Shown: piece by piece, positions 46,203-57,844 of the stretch
How positions within the stretch are numbered: position 1 is the stretch's first letter
Layout of the letters: the number at the start of each line of letters is the position of its first letter
NCBI RefSeq assembly: GCF_017591425.1
Contig: NW_024467119.1
Coordinates: 81,150,894-81,214,893, forward strand
Origin: Ochotona curzoniae
Lineage: Eukaryota > Chordata > Mammalia > Lagomorpha > Ochotonidae
Direction of reading: 5' to 3'
Length of the DNA: 64,000 bases
Translations under genes and position numbers: made by a program
Notes under the pieces: model-generated
The model's database searches: none
What the model was told of the DNA's origin: nothing
Seen by the model: only the letters and a program-made list of their open reading frames with translations

Positions 46203-46973
46203 TGCTGGGGTCCGTGTGATGGGTGTGGAAGACAGGAAGGTGTGAAGAGTATGTTCCATTGCAGGCAAGGTCGCAAGGAACTTCCCGCTGTGTGGCAAGG
46301 CCCGGCGGATGTCTCTACAACACCTGAATGCAGCTCTGCCTCCCTTTGCATGGACACCGGACAACCCCGCTGAGTATTCTGTAATCTAGTTAGGCATTGT
46401 CTGCCTCTGCGGAGTTACTGTTAAATATCAATAGGAACTTAGAAGCTAATGTTGCTGGTGCCATTTTTAGCCAAGAGCTATTGTCGCTGTTAGGGGTGCA
46501 TCCTGTGGCAATATGCTAATCAAGGGTGCTAACTCCCCCTTTTGATCCTATGCTAATCAAAGGTGTTCTGTCTTCAGGTGTAGTGGGAATCTATTCTTTC
46601 CCTCTTTCTTTGATCTTTTAGGTCCCTTCCTTCCTTGACTATCTCAAGACCAAGCTGTAAAGTAATTGTGGTAGGAATGTGCTACTGACTGATATGCATC
46701 ATCTATTGAAAACCTTTTCCTAGCCAGGCACCAGGTGGTTAACATCCTAGCCTTAGGTGAAACAAATGGCAGAGTTATCTTTGGAAACACCCACTTGACC
46801 ATGACGTAAAAAGTCTGAGCCAGAGTTTGACTGATTTTGTATAAATAAAGCGGACAGCTTTTGTGCGTAGTCCATTATGATGATGAAGAGTTACTAGTGG
46901 TCCGTCTCTTTCTTTGCGCCTCATCCACGCACCCTTCGCGAGTTCCGAACTCAGCTGGAGCTGGACTCTGGCA
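46203..46973 (+). mobile_element. Solo LTR (771 bp) with 6-bp duplication
   Basis: Starts TGCTGGGG, ends ACTCTGGCA, and is flanked by TCAGGG at 46197-46202 and 46974-46979. TATAAATAAAG (46839 area) merges a TATA box with an AATAAA. ATGCTAATCAAGGGTG and ATGCTAATCAAAGGTG (46516 and 46551 areas) are U3-type direct repeats. A 6-bp duplication fits class II (ERVK-like) integration. Same family as the LTR at 58.7 kb. Confidence 0.88.
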
Positions 46974-46979
46974 TCAGGG

Positions 46980-48769
46980 TACTCTTTCAAATCCCTACTC
47001 TTAGTAGTAACTTCAAACTCTGTTACTGCCAATATCCAACCAGGGGCATCAGATTCAAAAGATCAATGGGAAATATAAGATAAACAGATATATAGGCGAA
47101 CATGTATATACATCTATTCTAACAGGCAAATGGAAAGTGAAGATATATTGCAGTACATATCTCTAATCTAGAATAAAAGGAGGGCTGCCAATGAACTTAT
47201 TAAATATATCTTGACATTAAGAGACCGGACTTTTTACCAATGTCTATACCAATAATGTCACCAATAATACACTTAAATAGCAGAATGTTGGGCCTGTGAC
47301 TGTTGCTGAAGAACTACACTGTTGTCCCAATACAGGGGAACACTGTGGCAGGGATGAGAAGCTGGGATCCCTGTGTCCATGGAGCTGTATCATGAAAAAA
47401 AATGATAGATGCTGTGGAAGATCCACTATTGAGTGATACTCAATCACCCCAAAGTCAGCTTGCTGCATTAAGACTACCTCCAAGTGGTAATAAGTCCTCC
47501 CCTCTTTCTAGAAACCCTATTTTCTTTCACCTCCTTAGCATGTGACTCTACTTACTCCACACTACAGCAGGATCTGACCTCCATTGGAAGATAACTTGCC
47601 AGAATCACCTGTAGTGGAGCCTCCCACCATCAGGTGAAAGTAAGCGTTGTCCTATGAGAGGGGGGCTGTGGAAATGCTGGCACAGTTAGAGCAAATGTCT
47701 ATTTTTCTCTTTGGTTGATTTAAATCAATGTAAACAAAAGCTAGGTAAAAGATTCTGCCCGTCTTACTGAGGAGCCTTAGGCCCTACCTCTGACCTTTAA
47801 CCTGAGCCAGGTGATCTATGTATATTTTCATGTCCACATGTTGCATGCCTGAGTATATTTGGGCCAAAGTCCAGGCCCATGCTGACGCCTTAGCTGGTCA
47901 GAAACCTAATCACTATGACACAGCACTGAGCTGTCCCATAAATGAACTCTAACTGGAATCCAGCAGACTCATAGGTATGGTGAGTTGAAGTGCCAAAAAC
48001 ATGATCTGTATAGTGACTGAAGTGAAAAAAATATATATATATAGTAAAATTTATAAATTGTGACTAAAGCAGGGAGGCAACACCAGGAAGATAATCCAGA
48101 TTTATTCCATGGACATTTGATAGAGGCCTTAAATAAATACTAACATAAACCCCCAAATCCATGAAGAACAGTTCAACTCAGCATCCAATTAAACTGGTCC
48201 CTCAACCCTAGATATTCAAATTGAACTTTGGAAACTGGCAATATGATCCCAACCGCCCATAAATTGGATGCTGTCTACATTATTTGAAATGTTCAATAAC
48301 AGGGACAAAACTGAAGAGAAGAAGTGGCTTCCACGTGGGAAGCAACAGCCTAGGCAACAGGTTCATATGATCGCAAACACCAGAACCAGCACCCTGCAAC
48401 CTCAGAGTGGTTTTAATGTGGGAATCTGGGATGCTGGTGCAAGGAGCATTGCCATCTAAAATCCTGCTGAGCTCCTGCCCCAACTGTAATCAAGAGTTTA
48501 CTGGAAGCAGAGTCTCTTTCAGTTCAACAGAGAGAGAACTTTTATTTATTTCAAATCCTTTTCCAGGGATTGAAGAGACTCAGGAATTCATCTGTTTCCC
48601 ACATTCTTAGGGACATCACAGTCTTCGAGCCCTTTGTGACCCTGGATTTTGCAGTTAAGACTATGGTTTCCTGATTAGTACAGTATCACTTCCTCTGTTT
48701 TGAATTCCCACGCAAGACTCTTATCTCCATAGAGTTATGTCATAGTGCTCCCAACTGTTTAGTTTGGGA
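46980..48769. other. Unassigned, possibly upstream part of a decayed provirus
   Basis: AT-rich sequence with a TATATATATA run near 48032. It precedes a recognisable retroviral pr-pol stretch and may contain gag remnants, but I could not recognise any. Confidence 0.35.
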
Positions 48770-50170
48770 CTCTAGTTTGCCAAATAAAATATTTCCTAAC
48801 TCCTGTCACTTTGTGGTGATGTTGGAGTGTCCAACCTATTTACTTGGCAAGGATTTTCTATCTTTCCTGCTTGGTTCTCTTTGGTTAATTCCCTCTAAAC
48901 CTAAAATTTTCATTATCATGTTAATGAGAACTGATACAAGATTCCACTTGGACAATTTTCCTCTTAATTCCAAAATAGAGCGGATCAGTGAGTGTGGAAG
49001 TAGGGCATGCCTGAACTGGCTACACAGGCTTCCCCCATCACAGTTCTCTTAAAGGATAGGAAAGGAATCCTCATCACCTCCAATATACCTTAAATCCAGA
49101 AGCCAAGTGAAGCCTCCAATTTTGATCAATTAATTTCTTAATCATGGAATACTGATGCCATGTCACTTCTCTTATAATACCCAATTTTAATGCCAAGTAT
49201 GGGAATATTAAATGGTTCAGGATCCCAAGACCTTAAGTAAAGCTCTCATCCTGCTTCATCCTGTTGTACCAGATCACTAGACCAGAAACTTGAAGGAGCC
49301 ACTTTGTTCACAATCCTAAGCCTGGAAGATGCCTTTTCCTGCATACCTTATACTAAAAATTCCAAGGTGTTTGCTTTTGAGTATACTGATCCATCCTCAA
49401 TCATGATTCAACAAGTACACATGGGTGGCCTTTCTTCAAGACTTTAGAGAAAATTTTCATTTATGTGACAAAGGCCTTGTGAAGGGTCTTAAAGAACCCA
49501 ACGAACATCCTCACTTTACAATCTGTAGATGATATCCTCTTCCACATATGGAAACATCATTTGGATCTTATTTTTTTGTTAATTTTTAATTTATAGGAAT
49601 GGAAGAAAAGAAACTTTCTTCAAATTTCTAAATAGGAAATATTTTACTTAGGATACAACCTGACCTAGGACATCATGCCTTCCCACTTGTGTGAAAAGAA
49701 GCTGTAGCAACAGGACAGTCACCACCCACCAAAGGAGCTAAGAATGTTTCTGGGAGTGGCATACTTGCACAGCATCTAGATTCTAGACACCGGGAGACAG
49801 CTAACTTCCTTAGAGAATTAACTCATTGAGAGAGTCTCGATACTGATTCCCTTGAATGGACAGGAAAATAACACAAGATCTTTCAAAAGGTTAAAGGTCT
49901 GTTAACAACAACTCTTTTACCAGGACTGCCTAATTTAGCCAATACTTTTATCCTGTTTGTAGCTAAAAGAGAAGAAACAGTCCTGGGTACACATACCCAC
50001 TTCATGGATATTCTATTGATACTCTATTTGAAACAGTTGGACTTGGTGAATATAGGATGGCCTGAAAGCAGTTGTTGCTAGTGCCCTTGGACAGAGTAAA
50101 TTACCAAATTGACTGTGGGCCAGTTTCTTGAAGTTGAAACTTCACAGCATGTACAGGGGATCTAGATATC
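48770..50170 (+). pseudogene. Class I endogenous retrovirus pr-pol fragment, decayed
   Basis: In changing frames the plus strand shows the end of a gammaretrovirus-like protease (CPTYLLGKDFLSF, about 48825), reverse-transcriptase pieces in order (EDAFSCIP-like near 49325; a V-D-D-I-L active-site remnant near 49525) and the RT-RNase H connection (KQLDLVNIGWPES, about 50025). Many stops and frameshifts interrupt it; it cannot make a working enzyme. Order and spacing fit pol. No linked LTRs in the same orientation were identified. Confidence 0.75.
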
Positions 50171-50379
50171 TGAAGACAACCTTGTGGTGAAAAAGGGATT
50201 GCTTTACCAAAGATGAAGCTCTCTGGCTTGACTTCCACAGGCAATTTTAAAAGGATGCCAACTTCTCCATAGAGCTACTCTGGCCATCTTAAGGGGCTGA
50301 TTGGTTGCTGAGATACCGCAGAGCAGGTGTACTTCAGTGCCCTCATCTCCAAAACCAGCACACTCCAGAGCACAGTGTA

Positions 50380-50470
50380 TGCAAGTTCTCGCTCTTTCTC
50401 TCTCTCCCTCTCCCTCTCTCTTACTCCTTCTCTGCAACTCCACATTTCAAATAAATATATTCATTAATAA
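50380..50470 (+). mobile_element. C-SINE 3' tail fragment
   Basis: CT-rich run (CTCTTTCTCTCTCTCCCTCTCC) followed by ACTCCACATTTCAAATAAATATATTC, the usual 3' end of the family. Confidence 0.65.
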
Positions 50471-50763
50471 ACAGGAATAAAGGTGATATGTAAGAAAATG
50501 TACTTTTCTTATTTCTGACCTCAGATAACTTTTAATCTTTCATTATTGTCCGATGCCAGCTCTATGGCATGTATGAACATCTTGTAATTAGAATGAAAAA
50601 CTTCCTTTTTTGTTTATACTTTGCTTAGAATTTAATCATTATTAGAATAGAATTGAGATTTCGTTAAATTTTCTCATGTCATTTAGATGACTATATACTA
50701 CTTATTATAATTGTTTGATATGCTAATATAATGATATAAACAGATTTTCACCTTTTATTATTC

Positions 50764-51035
50764 TTTAAGAGATTTACTTTATTGATTTGAAAGATACAGA
50801 GGAAAAGATAAAAGGATATAGAAAGGTTTTTCAATCTGCTGACTCTCTCACAAAATGATCACAATGAACAGGGCTGGGTCAGGACAAAGCCATGTGGGTC
50901 ATTTCCTGCTGTTTTCCTCAAGAGCATTAGCAGGGAGCTAGATTGCAGGTGGATGAGCTGGGACAGCAGCAGGCATCTGTATGCCATGCCTGCCTTACAG
51001 AAAGCAGCCTAACCCATTATGCTGCACATTGGCCC
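50764..51035 (-). mobile_element. Older C-SINE copy
   Basis: TTTACTTTATTGATTTGAAAG, CAGGGCTGGGTCAGGACAAAGCC, GCATTAGCAGGGAGCTAGATTG, and CCCATTATGCTGCACATTGGCCCC. Confidence 0.8.
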
Positions 51036-51136
51036 CTTTGTATTTTAAAAATATATATATTTTTGGAATTTTTATAGGTTTTAATTTCTCAAAAAAGGAA
51101 AGAATAAAATAAAACAGCAATAACAATGAAACATCA

Positions 51137-51205
51137 GGGGCCAGTGTTTTGGGGAAGTGGATAAAACTGCCACCTGTTAAACCAGCTTTGTATATGGGCA
51201 CAGGT
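51137..51205 (+). mobile_element. C-SINE head fragment
   Basis: GGGGCCAGTGTTTTGGGGAAGTGGATAAAACTGCC is a C-SINE head; it stops where VNTR element D begins. Confidence 0.6.
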
Positions 51206-53940
51206 TAGTGTCCTGTGAGAGTGGTGACACAAGAGGGAGGAGCCCACTATTTCCCTTCTAGGCTACTTCCACTACTAGATCATGCACTCTCTAGGTGATT
51301 CTGCAGTTTACCTAGACAGATTAGCCCCCAATGCCAGCTTCTGCCAGCTGATGCTGCGGCAAAGCCCAATCAACCTTCACCCACTCTAATTTATGCTTGC
51401 ACCATGAGGAACAAGCAGCCCAGCCTGGTTTTTCTTTGATCTAGCCTTACATGAGGCCCACAGATGTTATAGCCCTGCCTAGTCTGGTCTGCCCCCAGCC
51501 CAGCTCATGCTCTCCAATGGGAGTGGCTGTCCAGCAGGGGAGCTCTGCCACATTCCCCCTGCTGGATCTGCCCCCTCCCTCCCTGGTTCTCATGTGTGCT
51601 GTTAGGTGCTGCGGTCACATCTGGCACAGGTCACCTCACCTTAGCATTCCGTATTGTGCACTGGATTTTGTTGTGATAGAAGCTGGCTCCACCCACATTC
51701 TGTTCTGGTGCTCAGATTCACCAGCGGCTGAAGTGAACTGGTCCAGCCTGGTCTGCCCCGACCCGTGCCAAATGTATGCTAGTGGGATACTTTCCATGGC
51801 CTCTTCTGGGCTGTTTCCTATCATGCTTCTTGCGTTTACCTGCATGGACTGTGTCCTGCCAGAGGAGTTGCCCAGGCTCCTGTATCAGAAACTTTCCCAA
51901 TGCCAGATTTTGAGCATAACAGTGGGTCCATGAGCCAGCCCTACTCAGTTAACCTCCTGTCCTAGTAGGAACAGTGGCCTTTCCTCAATAGCCTTCAACC
52001 CAATCTGGTCCTTACTGTTGGATGTTTCAGCCCAGCCATGGCTCATCTATATTCACATATAGCTCACACATGGCTCAGTAGGGGCTGAGACTTAGCCTAG
52101 TCTGTCCCACATCTACCCTGGTCCTCCAGAGCACAAGACGGTGTTGGAGTCTAACCTGGCTTGGTGCATCCAGTCCCATATCACACTTGTGCCAAGGGAG
52201 ACTACAACCGTATCCTGACCAGAATGCAACCCCCATTCCAGCCATTCTGCTCCTCGGTGGGAACTTCAACCCAGCTAGGGTGTCCCCTTAGCTCCAGAAC
52301 CAGGCCTGTTACAGCCATAAATTGCACACATGCCAGTGGTTGCTCTAACTCAGCTTGGCTCAGCCACTCTCCTGTTCCAGACCCTGTCCTAGATGCTGTG
52401 GCTTAGTGTCCCTGGCTCATGCAGATCAGTAGGTGCAAGAACCTAGCTTGACATGACCTATACTTCAACCTGAGGAAAGGCAAATTTAAATCGAGAAAAA
52501 GAGACAGAGAGAAAGACCTTTAATTTGTTCATGTGCCGATTCACTCCCTTAGTGACTGCAACACCCAGAGCTGGGCTGATCTGAAGCCAGGACCCAAGAA
52601 CTTCTGCACAAGCAAGGAGCTGGCTGGGATGTGGAACAGCCAGAACATGAACCAGTGCCCATATGGGATCCTGATGCTTGGAGGTTGAGGATTAACCATT
52701 GAGCCACATTCCAGGCCCAGCTCTTAACTACATACCATATTGATTTCATAAATGATAATTTATGGGGCTTTCATGTCCTGGAAGTGATCATTATAACTCA
52801 CCAATGAGCAGTCATTGAAGTGCCAGGAAAACAGGAAGCTAGAAGCAAGCTTTTCTTTTCTCTTTCTTGCTTGTGAGCTAAGGTTTGCTCAGTCCTGTCT
52901 GGTCCAACCAGTTCCATTACCAACCCCTACATTAGCAAGCCATTGGAGCTATTTTGCCCAGCTTGTCCGACCCCCAGGTCTGGACCATTTGTTCACCAGC
53001 AGAAGCTATGACCCGCCAGGGAAGTTTCCCACGTTCCTCCACTTGACCCACTCACTGACCCAGTTCTCATACATGCCAGTGGGTTTTAGGCCCGTGTCAG
53101 GCATAGTCCGGCCTTCCATTTGGCCTTGTATGAGCTGGTGAACGTTGCAGCCTGGCCCACCCCACACCCTGTTTAGAATGCACATTTGGGTGTTGCTGCC
53201 TTGACCAGTTCAGACTGTTGTTGGTTCCTTTACCGGTGAGTGATGGCAGGCTCCTTGGTCACACCTAACTGAGTCCATCACCACCCCAACTCTTGAGCTC
53301 ACCAGTGGGGCTAGAATTTCCACAGGGTTTGACCCACACATCCCCCACAGACTCTACCCCTGGATATGGTTTTCTTGTGTGCTAGTTAATGTCATTGCCC
53401 TGCCTAATATGACCCATGTCCTGATCCATCATCATGTCAGGTAATAGGATATGACCCTGCTAGTCAAGCCCCAAGCCGTAGCTTTTGCCTGGACTGGTGT
53501 TTGGTGCTCAGCTTTGTTCAGTGATTACAAGTTCTACACAGGATTCATAGGAGTTTGGTATATCAGTCTTATCCATAAAGATCATCTGGTCCCTCTCCTC
53601 CAACCTACCAGACTTCATTACCCTTGCTTACCTTCGAAGGAAAAGTTACTCTGTCATTGGGAATCTTTAGGATTGATTGACATCCCAGAAGCACAGTGGG
53701 CTTAAAACATGGAGCTACGTAAGCAGCAATTCAAAGAATTGGTTCCGCAGAGCTGGCCACTGGGTGGCTAGTTCTCCAAACTTCTACCTTTGGTGTATCC
53801 ACCATGAGGGGAGCAACCTCTGGAGCACAGACAGACCCCGGGACAGCTCATTGCCTGTGTGTGGTGGCTGTAATTAGGGCTCTGAGCATGGAGACAGCTC
53901 CGGTCTGGCTCCCACCAGCAGCCAGCAGGCTGCTGGAAGG
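51206..53940 (-). mobile_element. VNTR-like retroelement, copy D (interrupted by a SINE)
   Basis: 51206-52475 corresponds to about 40440-41880 of copy C. After an insertion at about 52476-52865 the same element resumes (CTTGTGAGCTAAGGTTTGCTC) and ends at CTGCTGGAAGG near 53940. The T-rich terminus shared by copies A-C is absent at left. The right part is about 97% identical to copy A, but the last 250 bp differ in places (for example an inserted CTTCTACCTTTGGTGTATCC stretch). Confidence 0.65.
52478..52720 (-). mobile_element. C-SINE inside VNTR element D
   Basis: Antisense order: AAAGACCTTTAATTTG, GATTCACTCCCTTAGTGACTGC, GGGCTGATCTGAAGCCAGGACC, CATATGGGATCCTGATGC, and ATTCCAGGCCC. The middle part is shortened. 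About 145 bp of non-repeat sequence (52721-52865) lies between it and the resumed element. Confidence 0.85.
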
Positions 53941-55081
53941 TTTTTGAAACCTATTTCTTTTTGAATTTTTAAATTTTTGACTTTTTATTTTTTCATATTT
54001 TACATTTCTTATATTTCCCAATTATGTTGCACCATTGTATTTTAACAATTGCAAATTAAATCATCTCTCATCAACAAAATATTGAGATATTTATTGTGTC
54101 TGATGTTTCTCATTTTTCTATATTGCTATATTATTGTTTAAATATGTACGTTACAAACCAAATATTCAATGCATTGTAAAACATGATATTTCACTGTAAA
54201 TAATAACCAAAACAAGGAAGATTTGTCTATACAGCCTTTTCTGAAGGATTGTCCAGAAAACTCTCAAATGTCTTCCTTTGAATCAGTATTGTTGCCCTTA
54301 CGTATTATATGTGGTCTTTTAAGCTTTATAACTTTTATTTATGTTGCTGAAGAATGCAGTAGTCATGATATAAAATGACTTCAGTTAGTATATTCACTTT
54401 TTTCCACATCACGCTTTAAAAAATAATAATAAACTCCCAGTGAACTTTTACCCTGTAAATGACCTGATATGACACATTTGAACTTAAAGTGAACTTTCAC
54501 ATGAACTTTCAGTTATCCTCTGAGAAATGTAACAGATGGAAAACGGACAGATATTTCAAATATTTTTTGATGCAGTATTTTAATATGCTCTACAGAGACA
54601 ACAAGAGCTGCTATCGCCTGCCATTGTTTACTTTGCTGTATTTATTGTATTGCATGTTTTTTAGTTACATTACAATCCTGAACTGAGAGGTTTGCCTTTA
54701 TTTTTGTTTGAATGATATCTTAATTGTAAACCAGTGTGCACAGAAACATTTAAAGAAAATTAATTAGGTCATAAAATATGACAAATTCTAAGAGGCATTT
54801 ATTGAACCTACTGAAAAAACATTATTTCAAACTTTTTAGATTCAGGGGCTTTTAAAGATTCAGTTCAGGTTTTATAATATTAATTGGGTATAATGTTTTT
54901 TCCTTTCAGTGGTGTGCAGTCAGGAATCAAATTCCAAATGCATGAAGATTTTTTTGAGTGTTCACTTGGGAAAGAGAGAGAAAAACACCCTCAACCATGA
55001 TACAACTACTGCAGTGACGTGGGGTGGGCTCCTCTGAATTCTTCAGCTTTACAACTTTCTTCCAACATAAGTTCATTTACG
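53941..55081. other. AT-rich intergenic, nothing recognised
   Basis: Strongly AT-rich with no coding resemblance or recognised repeat. Confidence 0.5.
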
Positions 55082-55212
55082 GAAGAGAAAGTCACACTCA
55101 TTTGCAGAAGATGAATTGCACACAGAGGTAGAGTAACTGCTCCAGAGGCCACAATCGACCTGGGATTTGAATCCGGGTTTCCCAGACCCTCAATCCTGTG
55201 CCTGCAACCATT
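55082..55212 (+). repeat. MIR element
   Basis: GAGGTAGAGTAACTGCTCCAGAGGCCACAA then GACCTGGGATTTGAATCCGGGTTTCCCAGACC is an unmistakable MIR 3' core. Confidence 0.85.
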
Positions 55213-55524
55213 TCATACTCCTGAGAACAAAGTTTTCTGTTAGCTCTAACAGCTGCTGAAGATCACAGCACTCCGCAGCATGTGGGAGGACTGTGGTTGA
55301 CCATAGTGTGGGATTAATGTTTGAGGAGCTGGAAGAGAAACTCTTTGGCTGCACACATAAAGCAAAGGAAATGGAAATGCTAATTATGCTAATTACTTGA
55401 TCTGATATGTTCATGCACTACACACATTCAAATATGACATTGCAAGTCCCCAGAGGAAAAAGTTTTTACATGTTAATCAAAAGCTGTTTTTAAGAGGTCA
55501 AAGTGTGATAAAGCTATAAGGTGG

Positions 55525-55710
55525 GAGTATTTCAAAAGTTCATGGAAAATGTAACAAAAGACCGCTTGGCTAAAAAATAAAAGTTAAAAAAATCCGTAAC
55601 AGTATTTCATGGTACACTTTTTCTGTGGAGCTTTATGGATTTCAGATGTTTTTGCATTTAAATAAAATAATCTTTTAACTTCATTTTCTATGAACTTAAG
55701 AAGTATTCTC
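55525..55710. mobile_element. MITE-like hairpin element
   Basis: GAGTATTTCAAAAGTTCATGGAAAATG at left and CATTTTCTATGAACTTAAGAAGTATTCTC at right are near-complete inverted repeats about 185 bp apart. This TTCATGGAAAATG hairpin recurs imperfectly at 31.4 and 38.06 kb. No transposase is present. Confidence 0.7.
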
Positions 55711-55729
55711 AAACTTTTATAATCCTTGA

Positions 55730-56424
55730 AAATTTGAAGTTTTTTTTTTTTTTGCTTATTACACAATAATTTTATTTAGCAATCTAGATTAACCTGATTA
55801 TGTCAGAATGCCAGAATGTTCCCAGTGATCGGAAGATTGTAACTAAGATTTTTGCATCTCTTGAAAATTATACTTATTTATCATATTTACAAAACAACAT
55901 AGCCATGCAAACTATGATATTTTCTTAGAACCTTAATAGCCTTTTTATTCCTCCATTACAACTTATTCATCTTGATTTGTGTCCTACATTATACTTAATG
56001 CACATTGATATGTGTGAAACAGCCCACAACTGCATGTATAAGATCAAAAGTAAGCTGGGTGAAGCTGTGATGAGGCCAGCTTCTCTGACATATGACGTCC
56101 TAATAGCAATGGCACTGGGAAGGCAGATAAAGATCGCCCCATTGCACAAGGATATGCTGAGATGCTGAACAGGCCTCCTGGGACCTTGGCAGCGATACAA
56201 AGGGAATGCGTAAAGGTGAAACAAATTGTGTTATTCATCTTCAGGAATTTTAAATCTCCATTCTTTAAAAATCAGCTCATTATTTTCAAATGTCTTTTTA
56301 TTTAATGCCATAAGTATATCTTTCAGTGGAGAAAAGGTGCTGAATCTAGTCCATTAGAGGAGAATCAACACAGACTGAAGGAATCTTTGTTTTTTTCCTT
56401 AAAAAAAAAAGAAAGAAAAAGGAA
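55730..56424. other. Intergenic, nothing recognised
   Basis: Poly-T at 55740-55753; 55980-56230 is a GC-balanced island in AT-rich surroundings without recognised repeat or gene. Confidence 0.45.
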
Positions 56425-56608
56425 AAAGATATTCATTTTTATTGGAAAGGCAGATTTACACAGAGAAGGAGAGACCAAGAGATATGTTCCATTTGCTGGT
56501 CCACTCCCTAAATGGCTGCAATGGCAGATCTAAGCTGAACCAGAGCTCAAATGGGATGCAGAAGCTAGGAGGTGAAGGATTAAACTGTTGAGCCATGGTA
56601 CTGGTTGC
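56425..56608 (-). mobile_element. C-SINE copy with internal deletion
   Basis: TTTTTATTGGAAAGGCAGATTTACACAGAG, GGTCCACTCCCTAAATGGCTGC, and the head complement GTTGAGCCATGGTACTGG; the middle block is missing. Confidence 0.8.
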
Positions 56609-56650
56609 CTCCAACCCCAGCTGCCTTTTATGCTTTATAAGTCTTTTCCT

Positions 56651-56917
56651 GGGCCCGGCATGGTGGCCTACTGGCTAAAGTCCTCCCCTTGAATGCTGGG
56701 ATACCATATGGATGCTGTTTCTAATCCCAGCAGCTCCACTTCCCATCCAGCTCCCTGCTTATGGCCCGAGAAAGCAGCCAAGGACGGCCCAAAGCCTTGG
56801 GACCCTTCACCCAAGTGGGAGACCTGGAGGAAGTAGCTGGCTCCTGGCTGCAGATCAGTGAGGTACTGGCCATATCTGACTTTGCAATAAAAATAAAATA
56901 AATCTTTAAAAAAAAAG
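56651..56917 (+). mobile_element. Young C-SINE with duplication
   Basis: GGGCCCGGCATGGTGGCCTACTGGC head, CCATATGGATGCTG, GCCCAAAGCCTTGGGACCC, AATAAATCTTTAAAAA tail. Flanks AGTCTTTTCCT and AGTATTTTCCT (one mismatch) are the target-site duplication. The segment before the tail is shortened. Confidence 0.92.
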
Positions 56918-57594
56918 TATTTTCCTTTGAGCTATTTAATTAGGTATAAAGCATACATTTCCTTTCAAAAGTAGGTAATGACTTCGGTGAGGGTATAAAC
57001 CCACAGCCCATCTTTGGTTTCTTGACTTTGATTAAAATTAATTGGTATATATAAATCCCAAAAGTTAAAATTCTTACAAGATGCCAATTCCTTAAATTTA
57101 GTATAGAGTTGAAATATTAACATTAGCAAACCAAGTCAAAACTCCAAATCCAGTTTTTTTTTTCATGAAGATAAAGCTTTATTAGGAAGCATCCAAGCCA
57201 GCCGTCAGGAGCAATACTCAAACCTGACTGTCAGCACAGCTTTTATGAAACATGTTGGGGGTTGGAGTAGGGTGGAGGCAAGGCACTGAATTACCCAGAC
57301 AGCTAAGAAAGGGGAGTTCTTAGTTCTGCACAGGCACAGTCAGCTGCTGCTCTCTGTCTACCATGTTAAAAAATGGCTATCTTAGCAAGTTTGGTTGGGG
57401 GACATTGGGGTCCCTGGTATCATCAAGCTTGTCCAATGTCAATGGTACAAGCCATATGCCCCTTCCCTGGGTTCTGACTGGTTTCAGCCAGTGTTGTCTG
57501 GTAGTTTCTACAAGGCTTCCTCTGCATGGCCAGATAAGATCAAAGTCTGTTAGTTTCCTGTTTCTCTCTCTTCACTTTTTTGTTTTTCCAAATG

Positions 57595-57800
57595 TTTATT
57601 TTCATTCACTTGAAAGACGAGATAGAGATTGGAAGACAAAGTGACACAGAGATATTTTCTATCCCCTCACTAAATGCTGCAAAAGCCAGGACTGGGCCAG
57701 GATGAAGCCAGGAATAAGGAGCTCTATTCCAGTCTCCCACATGGGTGGTAGGGACCCCAGTGCTAGGGCCATCATCTACTGGCCTTCCCAGCTGCACCAG
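57595..57800 (-). mobile_element. Older C-SINE fragment
   Basis: TTCATTCACTTGAAAGACGAGATAGAG, CAGGACTGGGCCAGGATGAAGCCAGG, CAGTCTCCCACATGGGTGG in antisense order. Confidence 0.75.
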
Positions 57801-57844
57801 TGGAGAAACTGGAGCAGTCAGGACTTGCTCTGGCACTGACGTTT

